A stretch of DNA of 55,736 bases from a bacterium (GCA_030646955.1 JAUSKM010000041.1:1-55736), one strand, 5' to 3'; shown: positions 19,018 to 28,247, counted from the stretch's first letter. Notes: generated by a model from the letters alone, not told the origin. A program made the numbers and translations.

Positions 19018-19314
19018 TTAGGCCTCTTCCATCTTGGGCTTCTTTGCGGCGCGACGTACGGCGTCTCGCGTCTTCTTCTCGCGCTTCGTGCTGCGGACGG
19101 CTGCGGTGGTTTCTTGCTTCGCGACGCGACGCTCAAACCGGTCCACGCGACGGGCGGTGTCCATGATCTTCTGCTTCCCCGTCAGGTACGGGTGGCACTT
19201 ATCGCACAGTTCGACCTGGATGGACTCCCGGGTGGAGCCCATGGTCATGACGTTGCCGCACGCGCACGTGATGGTCGCCTGCGGGAAATAGGTAGGATGG
19301 ATGCTCGCTTTCAT
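19018..19314 (-). CDS. rpmE: 50S ribosomal protein L31 with basic C-terminal extension
   Basis: [60 protein letters not shown]. Confidence 0.95.
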   Translation of the reverse strand: MKASIHPTYFPQATITCACGNVMTMGSTRESIQVELCDKCHPYLTGKQKIMDTARRVDRFERRVAKQETTAAVRSTKREKKTRDAVRRAAKKPKMEEA

Positions 19315-19439
19315 AGGATTGATGGGCCACATGCTTCATGATGAGCGTAGCATAGTACGGAACGCTGTCAAGCGTTGCGTTTGACCGGTGCTGCCAGCCG
19401 CGATACGCTCGGGGCAGTACCTTTGCCAAGGAGTCCCGC

Positions 19440-20285
19440 ATGCAGAGCAGTTGGCCGTTGCCGCCGGATGCGATGGTGGAGTTGAGCAAACAGGAGATCG
19501 CCGCGTGGGATGCGCGACTTGGCGTTTGTTTTGATGATGTCTCCGCCTGGGGGCGGGTTGTTGCGAAGCATCTCTACGGATCGGTGGAGCGATGGCGTCG
19601 TCTCGCGCACCTCGCCCATGCCTTTCGCGTGATGCCGTACGTCCCGACGACACCGGCGGACCTCTTCCCGGTGGATACCATGGCCGATAGCGACTATTCG
19701 TCGCGCGGTACGCAGCTGCTCGAGCACCATGGCATGCAGGAGCTTATTGATGAGCTGCAGCAACCTGGCGTGCTGCCGATCGAGGCGGCGCTGCGGCTGC
19801 ATGCGTACCTCGATCCGCTTGCGTTGGATGATCGCGTCGTCGTGCTCGTGGTGGTGTTCCAGCAGATTGATTGCGTGCCGATGGGTATCGAGCGCTCGCT
19901 CGGCACTTGCATTGCGGATCACGAGGCGCGTTGGATGCGCATCGTCGCGAACCGCGAGCACGTCCTGCGGGCGAGGGCGGCGGCGGATCGCGCGATCGCT
20001 GGTGGCGGTGACACGGTTGCAGTGATGACGGTGATCCTCGACGCGCTCGACAGTATCGACGATGCCGCTGATCGCGCCATCGTCGCCGGGTACTTCCTGT
20101 TTCGCATGCGCGTGGAAGCACGCGAGTGCATCAGGCGGGTGCTTGAGCATTTCAGCGTCCATCTTGTGCAGTGCGGTGTCCCCCAGGAGACCGTTGATGA
20201 TGCGGAAGAGGAGTTGTGGGGATGCGACGGCAGTGAGCACGGGCAGCACGATGATCGCATCACCAAGCGCGTCACGCACCACTAG
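19440..20285 (+). CDS. Hypothetical protein, 281 aa, alpha-helical
   Basis: Long ORF with own promoter TTGACC-N17-TACGCT (19381-19409) and terminator hairpin 20293-20316. Confidence 0.7.
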   Translation: MQSSWPLPPDAMVELSKQEIAAWDARLGVCFDDVSAWGRVVAKHLYGSVERWRRLAHLAHAFRVMPYVPTTPADLFPVDTMADSDYSSRGTQLLEHHGMQELIDELQQPGVLPIEAALRLHAYLDPLALDDRVVVLVVVFQQIDCVPMGIERSLGTCIADHEARWMRIVANREHVLRARAAADRAIAGGGDTVAVMTVILDALDSIDDAADRAIVAGYFLFRMRVEARECIRRVLEHFSVHLVQCGVPQETVDDAEEELWGCDGSEHGQHDDRITKRVTHH

Positions 20286-20346
20286 AATACACGTCCCCCT
20301 GCCGCCATGGCAGGGGGATCTGCTATGCTAGGAGTACATACAACGT

Positions 20347-21060
20347 ATGCCGAAACTTTCCGCCGCGTACGCCACCACCACGCTTCAGCGCCCGCTTGTT
20401 GCAACGGACATCGTGCTCTTCGCGTTGCGCGACGATGCACTCCAGGTGGTGCTCATTCGCCGTGCCATGCCACCGTTTGCGGGGAAGTGGGCGTTGCCCG
20501 GCGGGTTTGTGTTGCCAGATGAAACGATCGATCATGCGGCAAAGCGTGAGCTTGCCGAGGAAACCGGCATGCGGATTGCGGGGGAGTACCTGGAGCAGCT
20601 CTACACGTTTGGCGAGGTGCGGCGCGATCCGCGCGCGCGCGTCATCTCTGTGGCGTACCTCGCGCTGATGCACGGCGAGGGCGCGGAGCCGCGCGGCGGA
20701 TCAGACGCAGCGGATGCGACATGGTTTGCTATCGGGAGTTTGCCGCAGCTCGCATTCGACCACGCGGACATCATCGCGTACGCGCTTCAGCGCCTTCGCT
20801 ACAAGCTGGAGTACACCAATGTGCTCTACGCGATGCTGCCAGAGCACTTTACACTCCCCGATCTCCAGCAGGCGTACGAGACAATCATGGGCGCTGCGTT
20901 GGACAAGCGCAACTTCCGCAAAAAAATTATCAGCCTGGGATTTGTGAAACCGCTTCAGCGCTGGACCCAGCCAGAGAAGGGGAGACCCGCGCAGCTGTGG
21001 AAGTTTACCAAGCGCGAGCCGGTCATGGTCAAGACATTTGTGACGAAGGCGGGGGGTTGA
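20347..21060 (+). CDS. Nudix hydrolase / NrtR-like transcriptional regulator (Nudix + C-terminal winged helix)
   Basis: Nudix box GGFVLPDETIDHAAKRELAEETGM; C-terminal ALDKRNFRKKIISLGFVKPL...GRPAQLWKF typical of NrtR-type wHTH. Confidence 0.88.
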   Translation: MPKLSAAYATTTLQRPLVATDIVLFALRDDALQVVLIRRAMPPFAGKWALPGGFVLPDETIDHAAKRELAEETGMRIAGEYLEQLYTFGEVRRDPRARVISVAYLALMHGEGAEPRGGSDAADATWFAIGSLPQLAFDHADIIAYALQRLRYKLEYTNVLYAMLPEHFTLPDLQQAYETIMGAALDKRNFRKKIISLGFVKPLQRWTQPEKGRPAQLWKFTKREPVMVKTFVTKAGG

Positions 21061-21085
21061 CGCGCATTGTCGGGCGTGCTACGGT
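21057..21085 (+). promoter_or_regulatory. Promoter TTGACG-N17-TACGGT
   Basis: Direct read; extended TGC before -10; upstream of nicotinamidase. Confidence 0.6.
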
Positions 21086-21117
21086 TGTCGCGGATCTTTA
21101 CGAAGAGGAGGTGTAGC

Positions 21118-21858
21118 GTGCTGCAAATGCAACTCACGGACGTACTGCTCGTCATCGATGTGCAGCCGACGTTCATGCCCGGTGGCGGGCTTCCAGTACC
21201 ACAGGGGGATGCGGTGATTGCGCCCATCCTCGATCTCCTGCGGATGTTCCCTTGCGAACAGCGTATCGCGACAAAGGAGCGCCACCCATCCGGGCACATC
21301 GCGTTCGCGAGCTCGTACTACCGATTGCCGGCGTTCACGCGCATGACGCGTCAGCTTCTCGAAGAGCGCGTGCGGGAGTACGGGCCGCAGCGTGTCCTTT
21401 CGTCGCACGCGAAGTTCACGCTCGATGACGTACGGCGGTACCTCGCGATGGTAGGCCATTTCACGCTCTGGAACGATCACTCGGAGGCCGGCACGCCCGA
21501 TGCCGAGCTGCACCCAGACCTTCCGCCCGAGCACGAGTTCTCGTATGTGCTTGTGAAGGGCGGCAGCCCGATCGAGCACGCGTACTCCGCCTTCATCTCC
21601 GATATCGGCACCGCGACGGAGCTGGAGGACGTACTCCGGATGCGGGAGTTTCGCCGCGTGTTCGGCGTCGGCCTCGCGTTCGACTATTGCGTCGGCTGGA
21701 CGCTGCTCCACGCGGCCGATCGCGGCTTCGAGGTGTACTGCATCGAGGATGCAACCCGCGCGGTCAATCAGCCCAAGGACAGCGTGGAGGAAATGCGCGA
21801 GCGCTTCCGGAAGCGCGGCGTGCAGATCATCCAGTCCAGCGATCTCCTCGCGGCATAG
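21118..21858 (+). CDS. pncA: Nicotinamidase / isochorismatase-fold cysteine hydrolase
   Basis: VIDVQPTF (D), VLVKGGSP (K), GLAFDYCVGWTLLHA (C) triad; metal-site ERHPSGH; GTG start with RBS aggagg. Confidence 0.85.
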   Translation: MLQMQLTDVLLVIDVQPTFMPGGGLPVPQGDAVIAPILDLLRMFPCEQRIATKERHPSGHIAFASSYYRLPAFTRMTRQLLEERVREYGPQRVLSSHAKFTLDDVRRYLAMVGHFTLWNDHSEAGTPDAELHPDLPPEHEFSYVLVKGGSPIEHAYSAFISDIGTATELEDVLRMREFRRVFGVGLAFDYCVGWTLLHAADRGFEVYCIEDATRAVNQPKDSVEEMRERFRKRGVQIIQSSDLLAA

Positions 21859-21892
21859 CCCCAGAGCAGGGGAGCGGGCCGCATGCCACAAG

Positions 21893-21916
21893 CAGCCTCA
21901 CCTTCGGGTGGGGCTG
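21893..21916 (+). terminator. Stem-loop with TTCG loop
   Basis: cagcctcaccttcgggtggggctg followed by T-rich tract. Confidence 0.75.
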
Positions 21917-22006
21917 TTATCTTTGTTCTGATTCTTCCCCCTCCTCTTAAAGGGGGGCGAGAGGCGAGCCCCTGCACGCGTGCCGTCGTCTTCGGCGAGT
22001 TCGGAC

Positions 22007-22035
22007 TTGACATATATTTGTGTATGTTTTACACT
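22007..22035 (+). promoter_or_regulatory. Promoter TTGACA-N17-TACACT with inverted repeat acata...tatgt
   Basis: Direct read upstream of PP2C gene. Confidence 0.65.
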
Positions 22036-22102
22036 AAAGATGAGGATGCACCGGAGCGTTCGTTCCCAACTAAATAGTGTAAAAAGTACATGAAAGGAAG
22101 GC

Positions 22103-22939
22103 ATGATGCGAGACGTATTCATGGTTGCTGGCGGGTCCGTGGCGGGTTTTGACCACGTCCGCGCCGGCAGAAACAACCAAGACGCGTTCGCGTGGCACCA
22201 GGATGACCAGTACACGATCGCGGTGGTCTGTGATGGCTGTAGCGACGGTACGCACAGCGAAGTTGGCGCGCTGCTCGGTGCTCCACAGCTCGTTGCGGCC
22301 ATCCGGCGACTGCTCGAAGATGGTGTCGCGCTGGATGGGAAAAGGGGGTGTGAGCCCACCCCACTCGTGATGCCTGACGATGTGTATACGCTTCTCGATT
22401 ACGCACTGCGGGATGCGCTCGGGAGCATGCGGTTCATGATGGCGGGCATGCTGGGGACGGAGCGTGAGGTGATTCGAAACTACCTCCTCTTCACGGCTGT
22501 CGGTGTGCTCATTGCGCCTTGGGGTACCGCGTGTTTCTCGGTTGGCGACGGCGTGTACGCGGTGAATGGTGTAGCGACCACGCTTGGTCCGTTTCCGAAC
22601 AACATGCCGCCGTATCCGATGTACGCGCACCTGACAGCAGGTGACACCGAGCCGTACATGTTCCAGATCCGCACGACGATGCCGACGGAGGCGCTCGAAT
22701 CGGTTTGCATCGGTACGGACGGTGCGCTTGCCCTCCTCGATGCGGAGGTGCGGCATCGGACCACGGGCGAGACGCTTGGCGGGATCGCGCAGTTCTGGGA
22801 GGACGATCGGTACTTCCGCAACCCGGACATGGTGCGGCGGCGGCTCACGATCATCGGGCGCGACGGCGTGCAGGCAAACGGCGATCCGTTCCGCCTGCAT
22901 GATGATACGACGCTCGTCACCATTCGGCGCAGGAGGTAG
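22103..22939 (+). CDS. PP2C-family protein phosphatase (YegK-like)
   Basis: GGSVAGFDHVRAGRNNQDAFAWHQDDQYTIAVVCDGCSDGTHSEVGA. Confidence 0.85.
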   Translation: MMRDVFMVAGGSVAGFDHVRAGRNNQDAFAWHQDDQYTIAVVCDGCSDGTHSEVGALLGAPQLVAAIRRLLEDGVALDGKRGCEPTPLVMPDDVYTLLDYALRDALGSMRFMMAGMLGTEREVIRNYLLFTAVGVLIAPWGTACFSVGDGVYAVNGVATTLGPFPNNMPPYPMYAHLTAGDTEPYMFQIRTTMPTEALESVCIGTDGALALLDAEVRHRTTGETLGGIAQFWEDDRYFRNPDMVRRRLTIIGRDGVQANGDPFRLHDDTTLVTIRRRR

Positions 22940-22941
22940 TC

Positions 22942-24825
22942 ATGGAAGTCACGCTGAACGGCAAGCGCGTGCAGGTGGATACACAGCAGCCGATCGGCGA
23001 AGGCCGGGAGGCGAGCGTGTACGACCTTGGCGGCGGGATGGCGCTCAAGCTCTTTCGGCGGCCCGAGCATCCCGCCTACGACGGACTGCCAACCGAGCGC
23101 CAGGGTGCAGTCGACCGGATTGCCGAGCACCAACGCAAGCTCCCCGCATTTCCTGGAGGGCTCCCCGCGCGCGTCATCGCGCCCGAGGTGCTTGCATACG
23201 ATCGCGGGAAACGCATCGTCGGATACGCCATGCGGCTGATCACCGGTGCGGAGCTTCTGCGGAAGTACGGCGAGAAGTCGTTCCGCGCGGGAGTGATTCC
23301 GAATGCAGACGTCGTCACCATCTTCCGCGACCTTCATGCGACGGTGCGTGCACTCCACGCGCGGCAGGTGGTCATCGGGGACTTCAACAACCTGAACGTG
23401 CTCATCCGGAACGCGGAGGCGCACATCATCGATGCGGATAGCTTCCAGTTTGGCCCGTTCCTCTCGCGGATGTACACGCAGCAGTTTGTGGATCCTACGC
23501 GGTGCGATCCGCATGCAAAGAGCCCGATGCTCGTGCGGCCGCACAACGAGGGATCGGACTGGTACGCGTTTGCGGTCATGCTCATCAAGTCGCTCCTGTT
23601 CGTGGATCCGTTTGGCGGCGTCTACCGCCCCAAGGATCCCGCACAGCGCTGCACGCTGGATGAACGGCCGCTTCGGCGCATTACGGTGTTCCACCCGGAG
23701 GTCATCTATCCCAAACCCGCCGTGCCCTACGGCGTGCTTCCGGACGAGCTGCTCCAGTACTTCCATAAGACGTTTGAGAAAGACGAGCGAGTGGAGTTCC
23801 CCGTGCTGCTCCTTGAGCGCATGCGGTGGACGGCGTGTACGCAATGCGGAACCGAGCATGCGCGGAACGTGTGTCCGCAGTGCGCGGCGGCAGTGCCGGC
23901 GGCGCTGAAGCAGAAGGTGGTGGTTCGCGGGACGGTGACCGCAACGCGCGTGTTCGCAACGCGCGGCGACATCCTCCATGCGGCGCACCAGGACGGGAAG
24001 CTTCGGTGGTTGTATCACGATGGTGCGTTCCGTCGGGAAGACGGCGGTGTGGTGCTCGAGGGCGCCCGCGATGCGCGGTTCCGATACCGGGTGTGCGGCG
24101 ACCGTACGTTCATCGCGCGGGACGATACGCTCATCACGCTGCGCGCCGGCCACGCGCCGGAAACGCAGATGGTCGAGCGGTACCGTGGCGTACTCCCGGT
24201 GTTCGACGCGAACGCCGCGCATGTCTACTGGCTGGAGCAGGGGACGCTCGTGCGCAATGGCGTCGTTGGTGCGCTTGCGACGGACGTCCGAATCGGCAAC
24301 ATCCTTGCGCACCAGACGCTGATCTGGGCAGGCGAGCAATTTGGCTTCGGTGTGTACCGCGCGGGTGAGCTGTGCGTCGCGTTCGTCTTTGGCGCGGAAG
24401 CGCGCGGCATCAACGATACGGTGTCGCTCCCGCGCATCCGCGGCCAGCTCATCGATGCGCACGCAGTGTTCGCAGCAACGCGCTGCTGGTTCTTTACGGT
24501 GACGCAGGAAGGCAGCAAGACCGTGCATCGCGTGGCGGTCATTGCGCCGGACGGCGCGGTATGTGCGACGGCGGAGGCGGTTGCCGGCGACGGTTCGTGG
24601 CTCGGCGGCACCATCCGCGGGCATGCCGCGGCAGGGGAATTTCTCCTCGCGGTGACCGATAGCGGCGTTACGCGTGTCGAGGCATCCGGCGGGTCCATCG
24701 CGCTCACGCGCGAGTTCCCGGACACGGAGCCGTTTGTGCATACGGGCTGCGCGCTCTTTGCCGGTCGCGATGGATTGTACGTCGTGGACCGGCGAGAGAT
24801 CACGAAGCTGGTGATTCGAGCGTAA
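22942..24825 (+). CDS. YegI-like protein kinase with zinc ribbon and C-terminal beta-propeller-like region
   Basis: IGEGREASVYDLGGGMALKLF, VVIGDFNNLNVLI, HIIDADSFQFG; CTQC...CPQC zinc ribbon. Confidence 0.82.
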   Translation: MEVTLNGKRVQVDTQQPIGEGREASVYDLGGGMALKLFRRPEHPAYDGLPTERQGAVDRIAEHQRKLPAFPGGLPARVIAPEVLAYDRGKRIVGYAMRLITGAELLRKYGEKSFRAGVIPNADVVTIFRDLHATVRALHARQVVIGDFNNLNVLIRNAEAHIIDADSFQFGPFLSRMYTQQFVDPTRCDPHAKSPMLVRPHNEGSDWYAFAVMLIKSLLFVDPFGGVYRPKDPAQRCTLDERPLRRITVFHPEVIYPKPAVPYGVLPDELLQYFHKTFEKDERVEFPVLLLERMRWTACTQCGTEHARNVCPQCAAAVPAALKQKVVVRGTVTATRVFATRGDILHAAHQDGKLRWLYHDGAFRREDGGVVLEGARDARFRYRVCGDRTFIARDDTLITLRAGHAPETQMVERYRGVLPVFDANAAHVYWLEQGTLVRNGVVGALATDVRIGNILAHQTLIWAGEQFGFGVYRAGELCVAFVFGAEARGINDTVSLPRIRGQLIDAHAVFAATRCWFFTVTQEGSKTVHRVAVIAPDGAVCATAEAVAGDGSWLGGTIRGHAAAGEFLLAVTDSGVTRVEASGGSIALTREFPDTEPFVHTGCALFAGRDGLYVVDRREITKLVIRA

Positions 24826-25037
24826 TACGCTCCCCCTCTCCGCTTCCAGGGGAGAGTGGGAGCTGGAGGGGGAGAGGTGATATGGCGGATGGTGCGCCGC
24901 ACACCCCCCCTCCCTCCCCCCGAGTACGCGGAGAGGAGTGGATCACATGCGAGAATCTCCAAGGATTCTCGCTCCCTCTCGGATGCCAAATGGTTGGCGT
25001 CCGGGTACGGGGCGAGAACCCCGCGTAGGAGTTTCGT

Positions 25038-26126
25038 ATGGCTTCGCAGCTTTCCCTTCCCTCGTTCTTCGATCCGGCAAACGCCCGTGCGTGGGCGTAC
25101 CGACCCAACCTCCAGCAGGTGTTCGAGGAGGCGACCGCGTTCCGCAAGCGGCACCACGTGAAGGCGTCCGCCGCATCGCGGCCGCGCGTCCACCTCGTTG
25201 GCATCGACGCGCAGAAGGACTTCTGCTTTCCGGAGGGAACGCTCTATGTGGCGGGCCGCAGTGGCACCGGTGCGATGGACGACAGCGCGCGGCTGGCGTC
25301 GTTCATCTACCGCGAGGTGGACGTCATCACCGACATCACGATGACCATGGACACCCACTTCGCGTACCAGATCTTCTTCCCCGCGTTCTGGGTGACGGAG
25401 GCGGGCGAGCCGCTGGCCCCGCACTCGCTCATCGACCTGGATCCGTCCGGTCGGATGATCAACGTGAGCCTCGCCGGCGCTGTCCTCCACGCGAACATTC
25501 GGCCCAACCCCGCGATGGCGGCGTGGCTGGGCGGCGACTACGCGTGGCTGTGCAAGCAGGCCCAGTACTACGTGGAGGAGCTCAAGCGGGCCGGCAAGTA
25601 CACGCTGTACCTCTGGCCGTTCCACTGCATCCTGGGCACGGACGGCCACGCGCTGGCCGGTGTCATCGCGGAAGCGCGGATGTTCCACGCCTTCCTCCGT
25701 GGTGCGCAGTCGCACTGCGAGGTGAAGGGTGGCAACCCGCTCACGGAGAACTACTCCGTGCTCCGGCCCGAGGTGCTGGGCCGCTGGGACGGCAAGGGCG
25801 CGTTGGCGCAGAAGAATACGGCGTTCATCGAGCGGCTCATGCGCGATGACATCGTGGCCTTCGCGGGCCAGGCCGCCAGCCACTGCGTGAAGTCGTCCAT
25901 CGAGGACTTCCTGGGCGAGATCGTCGCGGTGGACCCCGCGCTGGCGCGGAAGGTGTACGTCCTGGAGGACTGCATGTCCGCAGTGACGGTGCCGGACGGC
26001 AAGGGCGGCTTCGTGGTGGACTTCACGCCGCAGGCGCAGGCCGCGCTCGACGCGTTCCGGAAGGCCGGGATGCACGTCGTGTCCAGCACCACGCCCATCG
26101 CCCAGTGGCCGGGCGTGACCCTGTAG
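25038..26126 (+). CDS. Large divergent isochorismatase/nicotinamidase-fold cysteine hydrolase
   Basis: GIDAQKDFCFPEGTLYV, CEVKGGNPLTENYSV, FAGQAASHCVKSSIEDFL (D-K-C triad). Confidence 0.82.
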   Translation: MASQLSLPSFFDPANARAWAYRPNLQQVFEEATAFRKRHHVKASAASRPRVHLVGIDAQKDFCFPEGTLYVAGRSGTGAMDDSARLASFIYREVDVITDITMTMDTHFAYQIFFPAFWVTEAGEPLAPHSLIDLDPSGRMINVSLAGAVLHANIRPNPAMAAWLGGDYAWLCKQAQYYVEELKRAGKYTLYLWPFHCILGTDGHALAGVIAEARMFHAFLRGAQSHCEVKGGNPLTENYSVLRPEVLGRWDGKGALAQKNTAFIERLMRDDIVAFAGQAASHCVKSSIEDFLGEIVAVDPALARKVYVLEDCMSAVTVPDGKGGFVVDFTPQAQAALDAFRKAGMHVVSSTTPIAQWPGVTL

Positions 26127-26138
26127 CAAAACCCCCAT

Positions 26139-26201
26139 CGTCATCGCGAGTCTGCGAAGCAATCCTGGGATTGCCGCGTCGCGGACTCCTCGCAATGACA
26201 G
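26139..26201. repeat. Imperfect palindromic MITE-like repeat (family 1)
   Basis: gtcatcgcgagtctgcgaagcaatcc...ggattgccgcgtcgcggactcctcgcaatgac inverted ends. Confidence 0.75.
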
Positions 26202-26231
26202 AGTAAAGACGAAAGAAAAAGGAGAACGATC

Positions 26232-27035
26232 ATGAGTAGCACGAGCAAATCCATTGCCCAGGTGGGCACCTTGTTCCAGAGCGCGCAGGCGAGTGGCGCC
26301 CTCTCGCCGGCGGGTGCGGCGTCCATCTCCATCCCGGACATGGGCGCGCAGATCCAGGCCGGCCTGGGCATCAGCGTGGACGACGTCACCGCCTCCGAGG
26401 TCTTCCTGGTCACCGTGCTCCTGGACGACTCCGGATCCATTCGGTTCGTCCCGGGCAACACGGAGGCGGTGCGCGATGGGTACAACGGCGTCCTCGACGC
26501 GCTCGTCGCGTCCAAGCAGGACGACAGCATCCTCGCGGCAAGCTACCTCCTGAACAACGGGCTTTTGGACGCGTACGGGTCCCTGCGCGTGGCGACGCGG
26601 CTCGACTCGCACAACTTCAACCCGTCGGGCGGCACGCCGCTCTACGAGCGTGCACTCGAGGTGCTGGCGACGGTGCTGGCCAAGACGCAGGAGTTCGCGG
26701 ACAACGGCGTGCCGGTGCGTTCGGCCACGCTCCTCGTCACCGATGGCGGCGCGAATGGCTTCCAGGCCACCGCTGCGCAGGTCCGCGCGCTCGTCACGGA
26801 CCTCCTCCGCCAGGAGTGCCACATCGTGGCGGGGATGGGTGTCGATGACGGCACGACGGATTTCCGGCAGGTGTTCCGCGAGATGGGTGTCCGCGACGAG
26901 TGGATCCTCGCGCCCAAGAACACCCCGTCCGAGGTCCGCAAAGCGTTCGGCGCGTTCTCCCGCTCCGCGGTCCGCGCCAGCCAGAGCGCGGGCAGTTTCA
27001 GCCAGACCGCCGTCGGCGGCTTCGCAGCCCCGTAG
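26232..27035 (+). CDS. von Willebrand factor type A domain protein (TerY/YegL-like)
   Basis: MIDAS DDSGSI; LLVTDGGANG. Confidence 0.8.
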   Translation: MSSTSKSIAQVGTLFQSAQASGALSPAGAASISIPDMGAQIQAGLGISVDDVTASEVFLVTVLLDDSGSIRFVPGNTEAVRDGYNGVLDALVASKQDDSILAASYLLNNGLLDAYGSLRVATRLDSHNFNPSGGTPLYERALEVLATVLAKTQEFADNGVPVRSATLLVTDGGANGFQATAAQVRALVTDLLRQECHIVAGMGVDDGTTDFRQVFREMGVRDEWILAPKNTPSEVRKAFGAFSRSAVRASQSAGSFSQTAVGGFAAP

Positions 27036-27078
27036 CACGGCCGAACACAACAATTGTTCATTCGTTTGGCAGAGTGTT

Positions 27079-27112
27079 CCGGCCTCCCACGGGGGGGCCG
27101 GATTTCTTTTTT
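27079..27112 (+). terminator. Rho-independent terminator
   Basis: ccggcctcccacgggggggccggatttcttttttt. Confidence 0.85.
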
Positions 27113-27208
27113 TCTGATCCTCCACCTCCCAGCAGGAAGAGGGGGATCGGAAATGGTCCCCCTCCCGTTGAGAGGAGAAAGTTGGAGTGGGTGGGATGAG
27201 TATTCAGC

Positions 27209-27237
27209 TTGACGCGGAGACGCATCCGTGCTACGGT
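27209..27237 (+). promoter_or_regulatory. Promoter TTGACG-N17-TACGGT
   Basis: Direct read. Confidence 0.6.
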
Positions 27238-27281
27238 GCAGGCAATAGGAGTGAAGACAATACCAACAGCGGAGGTGCTCT

Positions 27282-27470
27282 TTGTCACTCGAGGCATGGT
27301 TGTGGACGGCGGTGGCGGCCATCGCCATTTTCTTTCTGCTTCTGGTGGTGTTCAGCCCGCCCAGCAGGTCGCGGCGAAAGAGCGGCGGGAGCAGGAGCTC
27401 CGGCGATGGCGGCTTCTTCGACTTCCTCGGCGACTTCGGCGGTGATGGTGGTGGCGACGGGGGGCGGTGA
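27282..27470 (+). CDS. Small membrane protein with Gly/Asp-rich tail
   Basis: TTG start with RBS ggaggt; MSLEAWLWTAVAAIAIFFLLLVVFSPPSRSRRKSGGSRSSGDGGFFDFLGDFGGDGGGDGGR. Confidence 0.65.
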   Translation: MSLEAWLWTAVAAIAIFFLLLVVFSPPSRSRRKSGGSRSSGDGGFFDFLGDFGGDGGGDGGR

Positions 27471-27520
27471 TGGTGGTGGCGGGGACTGAAGCCGCATGCT
27501 TCGGTAGCAGAAGCAGACAG

Positions 27521-27552
27521 AAGGACTCGTCCCGCGGGACGAGTCCTTTCGC
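27521..27552 (+). terminator. 28-bp perfect palindrome terminator
   Basis: aaggactcgtcccgcgggacgagtcctt. Confidence 0.8.
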
Positions 27553-27559
27553 GTGCGGT

Positions 27560-27588
27560 TTGTCCTTACATGTGATGTGTGCTACGGT
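27560..27588 (+). promoter_or_regulatory. Promoter TTGTCC-N17-TACGGT
   Basis: Direct read. Confidence 0.5.
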
Positions 27589-27616
27589 GTATGAAGATTA
27601 CATGGGAGGAGGGACT

Positions 27617-27760
27617 ATGTCGCTCTTTGGTATTGTGTTGCTTCTTGCATTTCCGCTCATCGTGGACTTTCTGGTTTCTGTCGTGGCCGGAAAGGTGGAT
27701 GTGGTGGAAGTGCGTGTTGTCGACGCGTTGAAGCGCAGCGGGATTCGGCACGACGCTTGA
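27617..27760 (+). CDS. Small hydrophobic protein (47 aa)
   Basis: MSLFGIVLLLAFPLIVDFLVSVVAGKVDVVEVRVVDALKRSGIRHDA with RBS ggagg. Confidence 0.6.
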   Translation: MSLFGIVLLLAFPLIVDFLVSVVAGKVDVVEVRVVDALKRSGIRHDA

Positions 27761-27838
27761 CAGCAGTGTCGCTTCCCGACACGATAGTTGCCGCTGAACA
27801 TCGTGCGTCGAACGCACGATGAAGGAGGAGCAGCTACA

Positions 27839-28137
27839 ATGGTGGCGGTGGTGACTCCGGTGGCGGAGGCGGTGGCGGCGGCACGGAGATCACGGACGAG
27901 CAGTGCCCCAACTGCGATCACGACATTGGTCCGACCGATCGCTTCTGCGTCGGTTGCGGAGCGGAGGTCGATCGGTCCCTCCCCGAGGGCACCGTCTCCA
28001 CCACCACAACCACGGAGGTGGAGGAGGTGTGGTCCCACGAGCCCGCGTACTACGGGTACGACCCGTAGTACTACGACCCGTGGTACCCGGCCGCGGACCT
28101 GCTCGCGTTCGGCATCGTCTGCGCCGTGCTCTGGTAG
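27839..28137 (+). pseudogene. Gly-rich zinc-ribbon protein, apparently frameshifted at its start and interrupted by in-frame TAG
   Basis: Frame from 27841: GGGGDSGGGGGGGGTEITDEQCPNCDHDIGPTDRFCVGCGAEVDRSLPEGTVSTTTTTEVEEVWSHEPAYYGYDP-TAG(28066)-YYDPWYPAADLLAFGIVCAVLW-stop; ATG at 27839 with strong RBS is 1 nt out of frame. Confidence 0.6.
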
Positions 28138-28174
28138 TGCGGCAGCAGTGACCGCGTGAACGGAAGTACAACGC

Positions 28175-28201
28175 CGGCCCTGGAATCCCCAGGGCCGGCT
28201 T
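28175..28201 (+). terminator. Stem-loop gccggccctggaatccccagggccggc
   Basis: 11-bp perfect stem. Confidence 0.75.
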
Positions 28202-28218
28202 CGCTGTTGTGCGGGCGT

Positions 28219-28247
28219 TTGACGCGGGCTCGAATGCCCGATACGGT
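28219..28247 (+). promoter_or_regulatory. Promoter TTGACG-N17-TACGGT
   Basis: Direct read. Confidence 0.55.

Noticed and set aside
24225-27125. 966-aa minus-strand ORF (and 22480..24741, 753 aa)
   Set aside because: Antisense to well supported PP2C, kinase, hydrolase and VWA genes; product is R/H/E-rich low-complexity with no recognisable domain; typical GC-rich shadow ORF.
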